Made by a program: the position numbers and the translations under genes
Shown: piece by piece, positions 1-5,848 of the stretch
How the letters are laid out: every line of letters begins with the position of its first letter
Position numbering within the stretch: position 1 is the stretch's first letter
The notes under the pieces: model-generated
Seen by the model: the letters and a program-made list of their open reading frames with translations, nothing else
Databases searched by the model: none
Told to the model about the DNA's origin: nothing
Assembly: GCA_905478725.1 (NCBI GenBank)
Contig: CAJQJT010000046.1
Span: 1-5,848 of the forward strand
Direction: 5' to 3'
Length of the DNA stretch: 5,848 nt
Source of the DNA: an uncultured Pseudomonadales bacterium
GTDB lineage: Bacteria; Pseudomonadota; Gammaproteobacteria; Pseudomonadales; Porticoccaceae

Positions 1-324
1 AATAAAGGCGCTACCACCCACGGGGGTGATCATTCCGAGGATACTGATCCCCGAGATAGCGATCAGATACAGGGAGCCAGAGAACAGCACAATGCCCAAC
101 ATAAAGCAGCGTGCCGCCCAGAGCAGGGAACGCTCATTGAGCGGTAGGCTTAGAATGGCGAGCAGTGCCAGGGTATGAATAAAATGATAGAGCACCCCGG
201 TTTGATAGGTGTCCAACATTTGTGCGGATAACGATCCCTTCAGGCCATGTGCCGCGAAGGCACCCAGCATCACAGCCAGCGCGCCGCTGAGAGCAGTTAG
301 TCTAATCCAGAGGAGTTTATCCAT
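1..324 (-). CDS. DUF423 family (YgdD-like) small inner-membrane protein, C-terminus cut off by the window edge
   Basis: This ORF was translated by hand and gives 108 residues from the ATG at 324-322 to the window edge with no stop. The family is usually about 120-130 residues, so perhaps 15-20 are missing. It matches E. coli YgdD in order: LGAFAAHGL at 20-28, YQTGVLYHFIHTLALL at 40-55, GIVLFSGSLYLIAI at 77-90 and ITPVGG at 99-104. Hydrophobic segments lie at about 7-27, 45-61 and 68-90, and a fourth would start near 100, so it is a small polytopic membrane protein. Its biochemical role is unknown. The ATG fits the family N-terminus, but there is no Shine-Dalgarno sequence: the rpoH terminator hairpin ends only 8 nt upstream. 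It lies codirectionally downstream of rpoH, so expression would need terminator read-through or a promoter inside rpoH. Family assignment is confident; the expression route is not. Confidence 0.88.
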   Translation of the reverse strand, partial: MDKLLWIRLTALSGALAVMLGAFAAHGLKGSLSAQMLDTYQTGVLYHFIHTLALLAILSLPLNERSLLWAARCFMLGIVLFSGSLYLIAISGISILGMITPVGGSAFI

Positions 325-332
325 AGCAATAA

Positions 333-355
333 AAAAGCCGCTATAAGCGGCTTTT
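333..355 (-). terminator. Rho-independent terminator of rpoH
   Basis: A perfect 10-bp inverted repeat (AAAAGCCGCT / AGCGGCTTTT) surrounds a 3-nt loop. In the minus-strand transcript the stem is followed by a U-rich run (six U in a row counting the end of the stem). It begins 19 nt after the rpoH stop codon. The A-rich and T-rich flanks make it nearly symmetrical, so it could work in both directions, but no plus-strand gene ends here. Confidence 0.88.
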
Positions 356-374
356 GGTCTCTTATAAGGTGAGG

Positions 375-1232
375 TTAGGCTTCCATCAATCCGCGAACTT
401 TCTTCATCGCGTTTTTCTCAAGCTGGCGAATACGCTCAGCAGAGACACCATATTCAGCGGCCAGTTCGTGAAGGGTTGCCTTGGCATCATTCAACCAGCG
501 GCGCTGTAGAATGTCACGACTGCGATCGTCGAGATCTTTCACCGCAGCGATGAGACGGGTGTTGTTATCCACTTCCCAATCGTCATTTTCAGCCAGCTGT
601 GCCGGATCCATGCTCTTGTCTTCAAGAAAGTAGACCGGAGCTTGGAAACTGCTGCTGTCGTCATCTTCACCTGTTGGAGCATCAAAGGCGGGATCCCTAG
701 AGGTGAGACGCATTTCCATTTCCATCACGTCTTTAACCTGAACACCCAAGTCATCAGCGACGGCCTTAGCTTCATCAGCAGATAACCACTGCAGTTGCTT
801 CTTGGCGCTGCGCAGATTGAAAAACAACTTGCGCTGAGCCTTGGTGGTGGCAATTTTAACGATGCGCCAGTTGCGCAAAATAAATTCGTGAATCTCGGCT
901 TTGATCCAGTGCACTGCAAAAGACACCAGACGCACACCTTTTTCAGGGTTAAAACGTCGTACCGCTTTCATCAGGCCGACATTGCCCTCTTGAATCAGAT
1001 CGGCCAATGGCAGGCCATAGCCGTTGTAAGAGCGCGCTATATGAACAACAAAGCGCAGATGGGCCATTACCATACGACGAGCAGCGTCGAGATCTTCCTG
1101 GTAATACAGTGACTCGCCCAGAGCTCGCTCTTCATCAATGGTCAGAATGGGCACAGTCGAAGTCCCCTGAATGTACGCATTCAGGTTGCCGCCGGGGGCC
1201 ATCCACTCCAGGGTTTGAAGGGCTTTACTCAT
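375..1232 (-). CDS. rpoH: RNA polymerase heat-shock sigma factor RpoH (sigma-32)
   Basis: RpoH directs RNA polymerase to heat-shock promoters (chaperones, proteases). The product is 285 residues; E. coli has 284. Region 2 includes [14 protein letters not shown] at 78-91 and [16 protein letters not shown] at 99-114, the -10 recognition segment. The RpoH-specific box QRKLFFNLR lies at 133-141 and separates it from other sigma-70 proteins. Region 4.2 carries the helix-turn-helix at about 254-275 ([20 protein letters not shown]). The turnover-region residues known in E. coli as L47, A50 and I54 correspond to L48, A51 and V55 here. The start is the ATG at 1232-1230, preceded by AAAAAGAG at a suitable distance. 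An in-frame GTG at 1271-1269 overlaps the predicted -10 element and is rejected. The gene follows ftsX after 110 bp with its own promoter and ends in a strong terminator. A perfect hairpin early in the coding region may take part in thermoregulation (see findings). Confidence 0.97.
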   Translation of the reverse strand: MSKALQTLEWMAPGGNLNAYIQGTSTVPILTIDEERALGESLYYQEDLDAARRMVMAHLRFVVHIARSYNGYGLPLADLIQEGNVGLMKAVRRFNPEKGVRLVSFAVHWIKAEIHEFILRNWRIVKIATTKAQRKLFFNLRSAKKQLQWLSADEAKAVADDLGVQVKDVMEMEMRLTSRDPAFDAPTGEDDDSSSFQAPVYFLEDKSMDPAQLAENDDWEVDNNTRLIAAVKDLDDRSRDILQRRWLNDAKATLHELAAEYGVSAERIRQLEKNAMKKVRGLMEA

Positions 1233-1261
1233 AACAGACTCTTTTTGATCGTGGGTCGAAT

Positions 1262-1289
1262 ATTCTAGCACTTTTTAATTGCTCGTTCC
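1262..1289 (-). promoter_or_regulatory. Predicted rpoH promoter: extended -10 with an upstream GGAAC element
   Basis: On the minus strand the extended -10 TGCTAGAAT occupies 1270-1262 and matches TGN-TATAAT except at one base of the hexamer. No TTGACA-like -35 lies at the right distance, but GGAAC occurs at 1289-1285, 17 bases before the hexamer; this resembles the -35 of sigma-E-type promoters. Initiation near 1255 would leave a leader of about 20 nt, which fits the chosen rpoH ATG. The element is read from sequence only. The sigma-70 reading is better supported than the sigma-E one. Confidence 0.5.
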
Positions 1290-1342
1290 TAGCCTTAAAC
1301 AGTAACCATTACTGAGTAGTCTAGACCCTATCTGAAGGTTTT

Positions 1343-2323
1343 TCAGCGCGGTTGGATATTTCGCAGATGTTGCCCTACCGCAAGCCAGGCACCAATTAGA
1401 CCAACGCTGCCGCCAATCAGCATCAAGGCGACAAATCCACGAAAGCCAAGGCCGGTAATACTGAACTGACTTTGGTACAACAGCGCTAGCTTATCTACGG
1501 GCCCGGCCAACCAAAAGCCCAATCCAGTCAAAAGCATCGCGGCCACCAGAGCGCCGAACATTCCGAACAACAATCCGCTGTATAAAAATGGTCTGCGCAC
1601 ATAGGCATCAGTGCCACCGACCATCTTCACCACTGTGATTTCATCCCGGCGACTCTGAATCGCTAGGCGAATGGTATTACCCACAACCAAGATAACACCT
1701 AGACCCAGTGCAGCCCCCAGTGACAGTACTAGTTTGCGGCCCATATCTAATAGCGCATCGAGACGCTGCAACCATTCCAAATCTAGCTGCACATCATCAA
1801 CTAATTTCAACTTACTAATCTCAGTCACCAGACGCGCGGCATCGCCGATCAGCAGCGGCTGAACTAAAAAGGAATCCGGCAGCGGATTTTCATCCAGATA
1901 CTGCAGCGCTGATCCAAAGCCAGATAGCGCCTCGAATTCATCCTGGGCATCCTGTGCCGAAATATAGCTCACCGAGGCCACACCAGAGAGACCTTCGAGC
2001 TTCTCAGTCAGTCTTTCGAGAGCAGATTCTCGCGCACCTTTTTTAACAAACACGCTAATTTGTGCCGAGGCATCAACACCACCACTGAGCTGGCGGATAT
2101 TTTCCACACTTAAATAGAGTGCCGCAGGCAATGTCAGGGCAATGGCAATCACCAAAATAGTCAGCAGGGACTGCAGTGGTTCGCGAAGTATTTTTAATGT
2201 GCTGCTTTTAAGGGTGGTCTGGTGGTGCTGCCTATAGCTGCGCCACCTGTCGAGACGGCTCAGCACCTGACCGCGAGCACCGCGCTGCGCACCGTCCCGA
2301 GCCTTGCTGTTAGTAGCCGCCAT
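1343..2323 (-). CDS. ftsX: Cell division ABC-type complex, membrane subunit FtsX
   Basis: FtsX is the inner-membrane partner of the ATPase FtsE. In E. coli the pair relays ATP hydrolysis to the periplasmic activator EnvC and so to amidases that split septal peptidoglycan. The 326-residue product has a basic cytoplasmic N-terminus (1-49), TM1 at about 50-73 (LLTILVIAIALTLPAALYL), a periplasmic domain of about 120 residues, TM2 at 198-221, TM3 at 246-271 and TM4 at 295-317, ending QHLRNIQPR (E. coli QHLRHFTPE). The segment after TM2, NTIRLAIQSRRDEI, is the conserved FtsX cytoplasmic loop. The ATG at 2323 is chosen because GGAG sits 6 nt upstream. Another ATG four codons earlier (2335) has GGAG only 4 nt away and cannot be excluded. 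The gene overlaps the end of ftsE by 14 bp (26 bp with the earlier start), implying translational coupling. E. coli FtsX is 352 residues, so this is slightly shorter. Confidence 0.96.
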   Translation of the reverse strand: MAATNSKARDGAQRGARGQVLSRLDRWRSYRQHHQTTLKSSTLKILREPLQSLLTILVIAIALTLPAALYLSVENIRQLSGGVDASAQISVFVKKGARESALERLTEKLEGLSGVASVSYISAQDAQDEFEALSGFGSALQYLDENPLPDSFLVQPLLIGDAARLVTEISKLKLVDDVQLDLEWLQRLDALLDMGRKLVLSLGAALGLGVILVVGNTIRLAIQSRRDEITVVKMVGGTDAYVRRPFLYSGLLFGMFGALVAAMLLTGLGFWLAGPVDKLALLYQSQFSITGLGFRGFVALMLIGGSVGLIGAWLAVGQHLRNIQPR

Positions 2324-2993
2324 AGCTGACTCCATCCTGCTCCATCTGGCCCTGGTTGAGTCGCATAATGCGCATATCCATGCGATTGATCAGATTGATG
2401 TCGTGACTGGCCACTAACACGGTGACACCGACATCCTGAAAACGCTTAAACAACGCCATAATTTCAGCCGACAGCTGTGGATCCAAATTACCCGTCGGCT
2501 CATCAGCAAGAAGAATTTTTGGTTTATGAACTACGGCTCGAGCTATGCCGACCCGCTGCTGCTCACCCCCAGATAGGGCGATGGGATTATGCTTTTCTCT
2601 GTCGAGTAACCCTACTGTATCTAAAGCCGCGCGCACTCGACGGCCGATATCACCGTGGGAATATCCCGCCACTTGCAATGGTAGGGCAACATTTTCGAAC
2701 ACCGAGCGGTCGAATAGCAATTGGTGATTCTGGAACACCACACCCACTTGGCGACGGTAAAAGGGAACCTTAGAATGGGGCAGACGGTTTATGTTTTTGC
2801 CATTAATCAGCAGATTTCCCGAGGTAGGCCGCTCAATAAGCATCAATAGTTTTAATAATGTGCTTTTGCCTGCGCCGGAGTGCCCAGTAAGAAAGGCCAT
2901 TTCGCCAGCATCCATTTCGAAACTCACCCCGCGCAAAGCTTCGTAACCACTTTCGTAGCGCTTGCAGAGATTATCAAAATGGATCATCGACAT
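2310..2993 (-). CDS. ftsE: Cell division ATP-binding protein FtsE
   Basis: FtsE is the cytoplasmic ATPase of the FtsEX divisome complex. The 227-residue product (E. coli 222) shows a full ABC ATPase: Walker A GHSGAGKST at 37-45, Q-loop Q88 in VVFQNHQLL, signature LSGGEQQRVGIARA at 140-153, Walker B ILLADEPTGNLD at 160-171 and switch histidine H197 in SHDINL. EMAFLTGHSGAGKSTLLKL is nearly identical to E. coli FtsE, and the next gene is ftsX, so this is not a lipoprotein exporter ATPase such as LolD. The frame stays open upstream inside ftsY, but those residues are not family-like. The ATG at 2993, one base after the ftsY stop and with AGGG 8 nt upstream, is preferred. The ATG at 2987, two codons later, gives the exact E. 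coli-like MI.F start but has no Shine-Dalgarno sequence. The one-base gap to ftsY and the overlap with ftsX indicate one coupled operon. Confidence 0.96.
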   Translation of the reverse strand: MSMIHFDNLCKRYESGYEALRGVSFEMDAGEMAFLTGHSGAGKSTLLKLLMLIERPTSGNLLINGKNINRLPHSKVPFYRRQVGVVFQNHQLLFDRSVFENVALPLQVAGYSHGDIGRRVRAALDTVGLLDREKHNPIALSGGEQQRVGIARAVVHKPKILLADEPTGNLDPQLSAEIMALFKRFQDVGVTVLVASHDINLINRMDMRIMRLNQGQMEQDGVSYGGY

Positions 2994-2994
2994 A

Positions 2995-4053
2995 CTATTC
3001 GCCCTGCCCCAACAGCGCGGAGACAAACTCTTCCGCAACAAAGGGCTGCAGATCATCCACCCCTTCACCTACACCTATATAGCGAATCGGCACGGAAAAT
3101 TTCTCCGCCAGGGCCAAGATAACACCCCCTTTGGCGGTGCCATCGAGCTTGGTTAAGGCAATGCCCGTGACGCCAGCAGTGGCATGAAACTCAGTCATCT
3201 GTGCCACCGCGTTCTGACCGGTTCCGGCATCTAAGACCAGTAATACTTCGTGGGGCGCGGCAGCATCGAGCTTAGCAGCCACTCGGCGAACCTTTTTCAG
3301 CTCTTCCATCAAGTTGCTTTTATTGTGCAGACGCCCGGCAGTGTCGGCGATAATCACATCGATATTTTTTGCTCGTGCAGACTCAATGGCATCAAATACC
3401 ACCGAGGCACTGTCGGCACCCATATGCTGGGCAACCACCGGAATCTGATTGCGCTCACCCCAAACTTGCAGCTGCTCGACGGCGGCGGCTCGAAAAGTAT
3501 CACCTGCGGCTAACATCACTGACTGACCTTGCTGCTGAAGCTGTCGCGCCATCTTGCCAATGGTGGTGGTTTTGCCAACACCGTTGACCCCGACCACTAA
3601 TATGACAAATGGGCCATCAGCATTATCGGTATTTAAGGGCTGTTCACAGGGGGCAAGTCGAGCAATTAAGATCTCGCGGAGAGCCCCCTGAAGGGCGGCG
3701 CCGTCTTTAAGCATGGCTCTATTAGAGCGTTCAGTGAGCTGGGCAATAATTTGCGTGGTCGCCTCGACCCCCACATCGGCCATGAGCAGCAATGTTTCCA
3801 GCTCCTCAAAAAGATCGTCATCTATAACCTTAGCACCGAGAAACAGATCGCCGAGGCCGCGACTGGTTCGCGACAGTGCCCGTTGCATTTTGCCAAGTAG
3901 GCCGCTCGACTTTGAGGCCTCTGGCTCATGTGCAGGAGCCGAGCCAGGGGCATCAGAAGAAGTTGAGAGCTCGCCCTTGTCACGCTTAAAGCGATCGAGA
4001 AAGCTGCGCTTCTTCTTTTCGGGCTCTGGGGTATTGGTTGAATTAGCGTCCAT
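2995..4053 (-). CDS. ftsY: Signal recognition particle receptor FtsY (SRP GTPase)
   Basis: FtsY receives SRP-bound ribosomes at the inner membrane and, by mutual GTPase activation with Ffh, hands nascent membrane proteins to SecYEG. The 352-residue product has a short N-terminal A region with a basic start (KKKRSFLDRFKR, 13-24). An amphipathic segment (51-70, GLLGKMQRALSRTSRGLGDL) corresponds to the membrane-binding helix at the A/N junction. The N domain runs to about 145, followed by the G domain: P-loop GVNGVGKT at 155-162, DTFRAAAVEQL at 185-195, DTAGR at 237-241, TKLDGTAKGG at 301-310 and GVGEGVDDLQPF near the C-terminus. The insertion-box motif DTFRAAAVEQL and the A region mark FtsY rather than Ffh; Ffh's methionine-rich M domain is absent. 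E. coli FtsY is 497 residues because of a long acidic A domain that is mostly missing here. The gene opens the ftsYEX operon and is divergent from rsmD. Confidence 0.97.
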   Translation of the reverse strand: MDANSTNTPEPEKKKRSFLDRFKRDKGELSTSSDAPGSAPAHEPEASKSSGLLGKMQRALSRTSRGLGDLFLGAKVIDDDLFEELETLLLMADVGVEATTQIIAQLTERSNRAMLKDGAALQGALREILIARLAPCEQPLNTDNADGPFVILVVGVNGVGKTTTIGKMARQLQQQGQSVMLAAGDTFRAAAVEQLQVWGERNQIPVVAQHMGADSASVVFDAIESARAKNIDVIIADTAGRLHNKSNLMEELKKVRRVAAKLDAAAPHEVLLVLDAGTGQNAVAQMTEFHATAGVTGIALTKLDGTAKGGVILALAEKFSVPIRYIGVGEGVDDLQPFVAEEFVSALLGQGE

Positions 4054-4074
4054 GTAGGTTCATTTCTAACTGTG

Positions 4075-4104
4075 GTTATATTCTGGTGTATCCTACCATC
4101 TCAA
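4075..4104 (-). promoter_or_regulatory. Predicted sigma-70 promoter of ftsY-ftsE-ftsX
   Basis: On the minus strand TTGAGA (4104-4099) and TATAAC (4080-4075) are separated by 18 bases; each hexamer matches the sigma-70 consensus at 5 of 6 positions. Initiation near 4068 would give a short leader of about 15 nt before the ftsY ATG. The ftsY ribosome binding site is weak by eye. A TGG-TAGGAT sequence between the two hexamers could serve as an alternative extended -10. This is the best promoter match in the window. Confidence 0.6.
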
Positions 4105-4130
4105 TTGATTCAAGGTGATTAAATGTCACC

Positions 4131-4138
4131 AAAAGGAG
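4131..4138 (+). promoter_or_regulatory. Strong ribosome binding site that decides the rsmD start
   Basis: AAAAGGAG lies six bases before the TTG at 4145-4147. It is the clearest Shine-Dalgarno sequence in the window. It sits inside the reading frame of the upstream GTG (4115), which argues against that GTG being the start. Confidence 0.75.
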
Positions 4139-4144
4139 TGGCTT

Positions 4145-4701
4145 TTGACTGCCAGACAACGGGTTCGCATTATCGCCGGCAAATGGCGCAGCCGTGTGCT
4201 GACCTTTCCCAGTGTAGACGGCCTGCGCCCTACTGGGGATCGTATTCGCGAAACATTATTTAACTGGCTTGCTCCTAATATAGCTGGAGCCAACTGCTTG
4301 GATCTGTTTAGCGGCTCTGGCGCACTCTGTTTCGAAGCATTGTCACGGGGGGCCGCAGAATGCCTGGCCCTTGAAAAAAGCCCCAAAGCATTGGCCGCTC
4401 TCAACGAAAACAAAACCCTCTTCGATGTCGGGGAACTGACTCTGCGGCGAGCAGATACAGTGGCTTACCTGAGCAACAGTCCAAACAAGCCCTTCGATAT
4501 TGTCTTTGTCGACCCACCTTTTGACCTCAATGTTCTCACCGAAGTCTGCGCCCTGCTGGAAAGTAATCAGTGGCTGACAGCAGACAGTTTGATCTACTGC
4601 GAGTTCTCGGCGCGACACAATAGTTTCGCGCCACCACCCAATTGGCGCATCGAAAAAAGCAAAGCTGCTGGCGGGGTAAACTATCTGCTTTACTCACGCA
4701 T

Positions 4702-4705
<4 letters not shown>
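4145..4705 (+). CDS. rsmD: 16S rRNA (guanine-966-N2)-methyltransferase RsmD
   Basis: RsmD transfers a methyl group from S-adenosylmethionine to N2 of G966 of 16S rRNA in assembled small subunits. The product is 186 residues (E. coli about 198). It shows the N-terminal RVRIIAGKWRSRVL (6-19), GLRPTGDRIRETLFNWLAP (26-44), SAM-binding motif I LDLFSGSGAL (52-61), the acidic residue E77 after strand 2 and the catalytic DPPF at 123-126 in FDIVFVDPPF, ending with VNYLLYSRI. The start is taken as the TTG at 4145 because AAAAGGAG precedes it by 6 nt and the protein then begins like RsmD homologues. A GTG ten codons upstream (4115) adds residues unlike the family and has no ribosome binding site. The gene is divergent from ftsY, as in E. 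coli, and is followed by coaD on the same strand after 55 bp. Confidence 0.94.
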
Positions 4706-5243
<538 letters not shown>

Positions 5244-5253
5244 GCCTAGAGGC

Positions 5254-5848
5254 TCAGCGCTGACAGGCTGCACAGAAAACTGAACTGCGCTGACCCAGAC
5301 GAATATCTTTTAAGGGTTTGGCGCAGCTAACGCAGGGCTGACCACCGCGACCATAGACCATCAATGTCTGCTGAAAATATCCCGGCTCGCCATTACCATT
5401 AACAAAATCCCTCAGCGTAGTGCCGCCCTGAGTGATAGCACTGGCTAAGACCTCTTTAATATGGGCGGCCAACTCCTCATAGCGCTTCAAAGAAACTCGT
5501 CCCGCTGCTCGATCAGGCCGAATACCACTGCGAAACAATGCCTCAGAAGCATAGATATTGCCCACACCGACCACTGTGCGATTGTCCATTATGAATGGCT
5601 TAATCGCCATTTTGCGCTTGCGGGACAGTTCAAACAGACGTTTGCCGGTGAACTCATCGGTGAGGGGCTCGGGACCCAGGTGGTCCAGTTGAGGATAACC
5701 ACTGTCTGACCAGAGCCAGGCGCCAAAGCGACGGGGATCGTGGTAGCGCAAGCAGACGCCATTGGTCATCAGCATTTCTATATGGTCATGCTTGCGTCGC
5801 GGCTCCGCTCTATTCACCAGCCGCAAGCTGCCGCTCATGCCCAGATGG
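5254..5848 (-). CDS. mutM: Formamidopyrimidine-DNA glycosylase MutM (Fpg), N-terminus beyond the window edge
   Basis: MutM removes 8-oxoguanine and formamidopyrimidines and cleaves the abasic site by beta,delta-elimination (base excision repair). The visible 197 residues begin HLGMSGSLR at the window edge, equivalent to E. coli residue 71 onward, so about 70 residues are outside, including the catalytic N-terminal proline and Lys57. The Met of HLGM is E. coli Met74, and [10 protein letters not shown] carries the equivalents of Arg109 and Phe111, the three residues that fill the gap left by the flipped base. The helix-two-turn-helix region includes [14 protein letters not shown] with the DNA-contacting Asn. 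The C-terminal zinc finger is CVSC-16 residues-CAAC, with the conserved Arg (E. coli Arg258) in GQRSSVFC. These favour MutM over endonuclease VIII. The ATG at 5838 is this internal Met, not the start. The lesion-recognition and zinc-finger residues that are visible are intact. Confidence 0.97.
   Translation of the reverse strand, partial: HLGMSGSLRLVNRAEPRRKHDHIEMLMTNGVCLRYHDPRRFGAWLWSDSGYPQLDHLGPEPLTDEFTGKRLFELSRKRKMAIKPFIMDNRTVVGVGNIYASEALFRSGIRPDRAAGRVSLKRYEELAAHIKEVLASAITQGGTTLRDFVNGNGEPGYFQQTLMVYGRGGQPCVSCAKPLKDIRLGQRSSVFCAACQR

Larger units (their letters stand above)
4054..4144. other. Divergent intergenic region between ftsY and rsmD, with nested dyads
   Basis: This 91-bp region must hold the start signals of both the ftsYEX operon (minus) and rsmD (plus). 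It contains the ftsY promoter and, toward rsmD, three small dyads: TCAATTGA (4102-4109), TTGATTCAA (4105-4113) and GGTGA-N7-TCACC (4114-4130). The last lies directly against the rsmD Shine-Dalgarno sequence (4131-4138). I could not find a convincing rsmD promoter; TGA-TTAAAT at 4116-4124 is a poor extended -10 candidate that would start transcription too close to the ribosome binding site. Confidence 0.55.

Noticed and set aside
795..1112. Plus-strand reading frame opposite rpoH, and similar frames opposite ftsY, ftsE, rsmD and mutM
   Set aside because: All are antisense or out-of-frame to strongly conserved genes, lack family motifs and good ribosome binding sites, and are best explained as shadows.
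1233..1271. GTG at 1271-1269 as the start of rpoH (298 residues)
   Set aside because: It overlaps the predicted extended -10 and would lie upstream of the likely transcription start. The added residues are unlike RpoH, and the ATG at 1232 has a good ribosome binding site and gives the family length.
1300..1314. ftsX terminator at the CAGTAA / TTACTG inverted repeat (3-base loop)
   Set aside because: The stem is only 6 bp and AT-rich, and is followed by a short TTT. It is too weak to call a terminator; at most it is a possible operator or pause site.
2994..3068. Upstream extension of ftsE to the ATG at 3068 (252 residues)
   Set aside because: The extension lies wholly inside the ftsY coding region and adds 25 residues with no similarity to FtsE; ATGs at 2993 and 2987 fit the family.
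4091..4117. Sigma-32-type promoter for ftsY (CTTGAA on the minus strand in the intergenic region)
   Set aside because: The -35-like CTTGAA is present, but nothing resembling CCCCAT occurs 13-17 bases downstream.
4115..4129. CRP site in the GTGA-N7-TCAC dyad upstream of rsmD
   Set aside because: CRP half-sites are separated by six bases; here the spacing is seven and the outer bases do not match.
5244..5263. Terminator between convergent coaD and mutM
   Set aside because: Only small palindromes are present (TAGGCCTA, TCAGCGCTGA) with no usable loop or T-run.
5836..5838. ATG at 5838-5836 as the mutM start
   Set aside because: The frame continues to the window edge as HLG, and this Met is the conserved internal Met74 of MutM.

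Overview
The window is ordinary, gene-dense chromosomal core DNA from a gammaproteobacterium. It holds seven protein genes, with no mobile element, CRISPR array or RNA gene visible. The RpoH, FtsE, FtsX, RsmD, CoaD and MutM products align closely with the E. coli proteins as I remember them. The clustering of mutM, coaD, rsmD and ftsY-ftsE-ftsX-rpoH recalls the Pseudomonas arrangement. A free-living Pseudomonas-like or marine (Cellvibrionales-type) gammaproteobacterium is my inference; the sequence alone does not fix the genus.

Layout from left to right. At the left edge is a 3'-truncated DUF423 (YgdD-like) small membrane protein on the minus strand. A perfect 10-bp-stem terminator separates it from rpoH, the heat-shock sigma factor (minus). 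A 110-bp gap with an extended -10 promoter follows, then the tightly packed ftsY-ftsE-ftsX operon (minus, read from about 4053 down to 1343). A 91-bp divergent promoter region separates ftsY from rsmD (plus), which is followed after 56 bp by coaD (plus). The window ends in mutM (minus), which converges on coaD with only 10 bp between the stop codons and runs off the right edge without its N-terminal roughly 70 residues.

Functionally, FtsY is the receptor of the signal recognition particle. FtsE and FtsX form the divisome ABC-type complex that controls cell-wall hydrolases. RpoH drives the heat-shock regulon. RsmD methylates 16S rRNA, CoaD makes dephospho-CoA, and MutM excises oxidised purines. 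The ftsY/rpoH neighbourhood is biologically coherent because in E. coli sigma-32 is itself brought to the membrane by SRP and FtsY for turnover.

I found no convincing undescribed system. The observations worth checking are regulatory: a perfect hairpin early in rpoH that adjoins a segment able to pair with the rpoH ribosome binding site; a GGAAC element upstream of rpoH; a terminator that abuts the DUF423 start codon; a TTG start for rsmD; and nested dyads in the ftsY/rsmD divergent region. Start codons were reassigned for rpoH, ftsE, ftsX and rsmD from ribosome-binding-site and family evidence.
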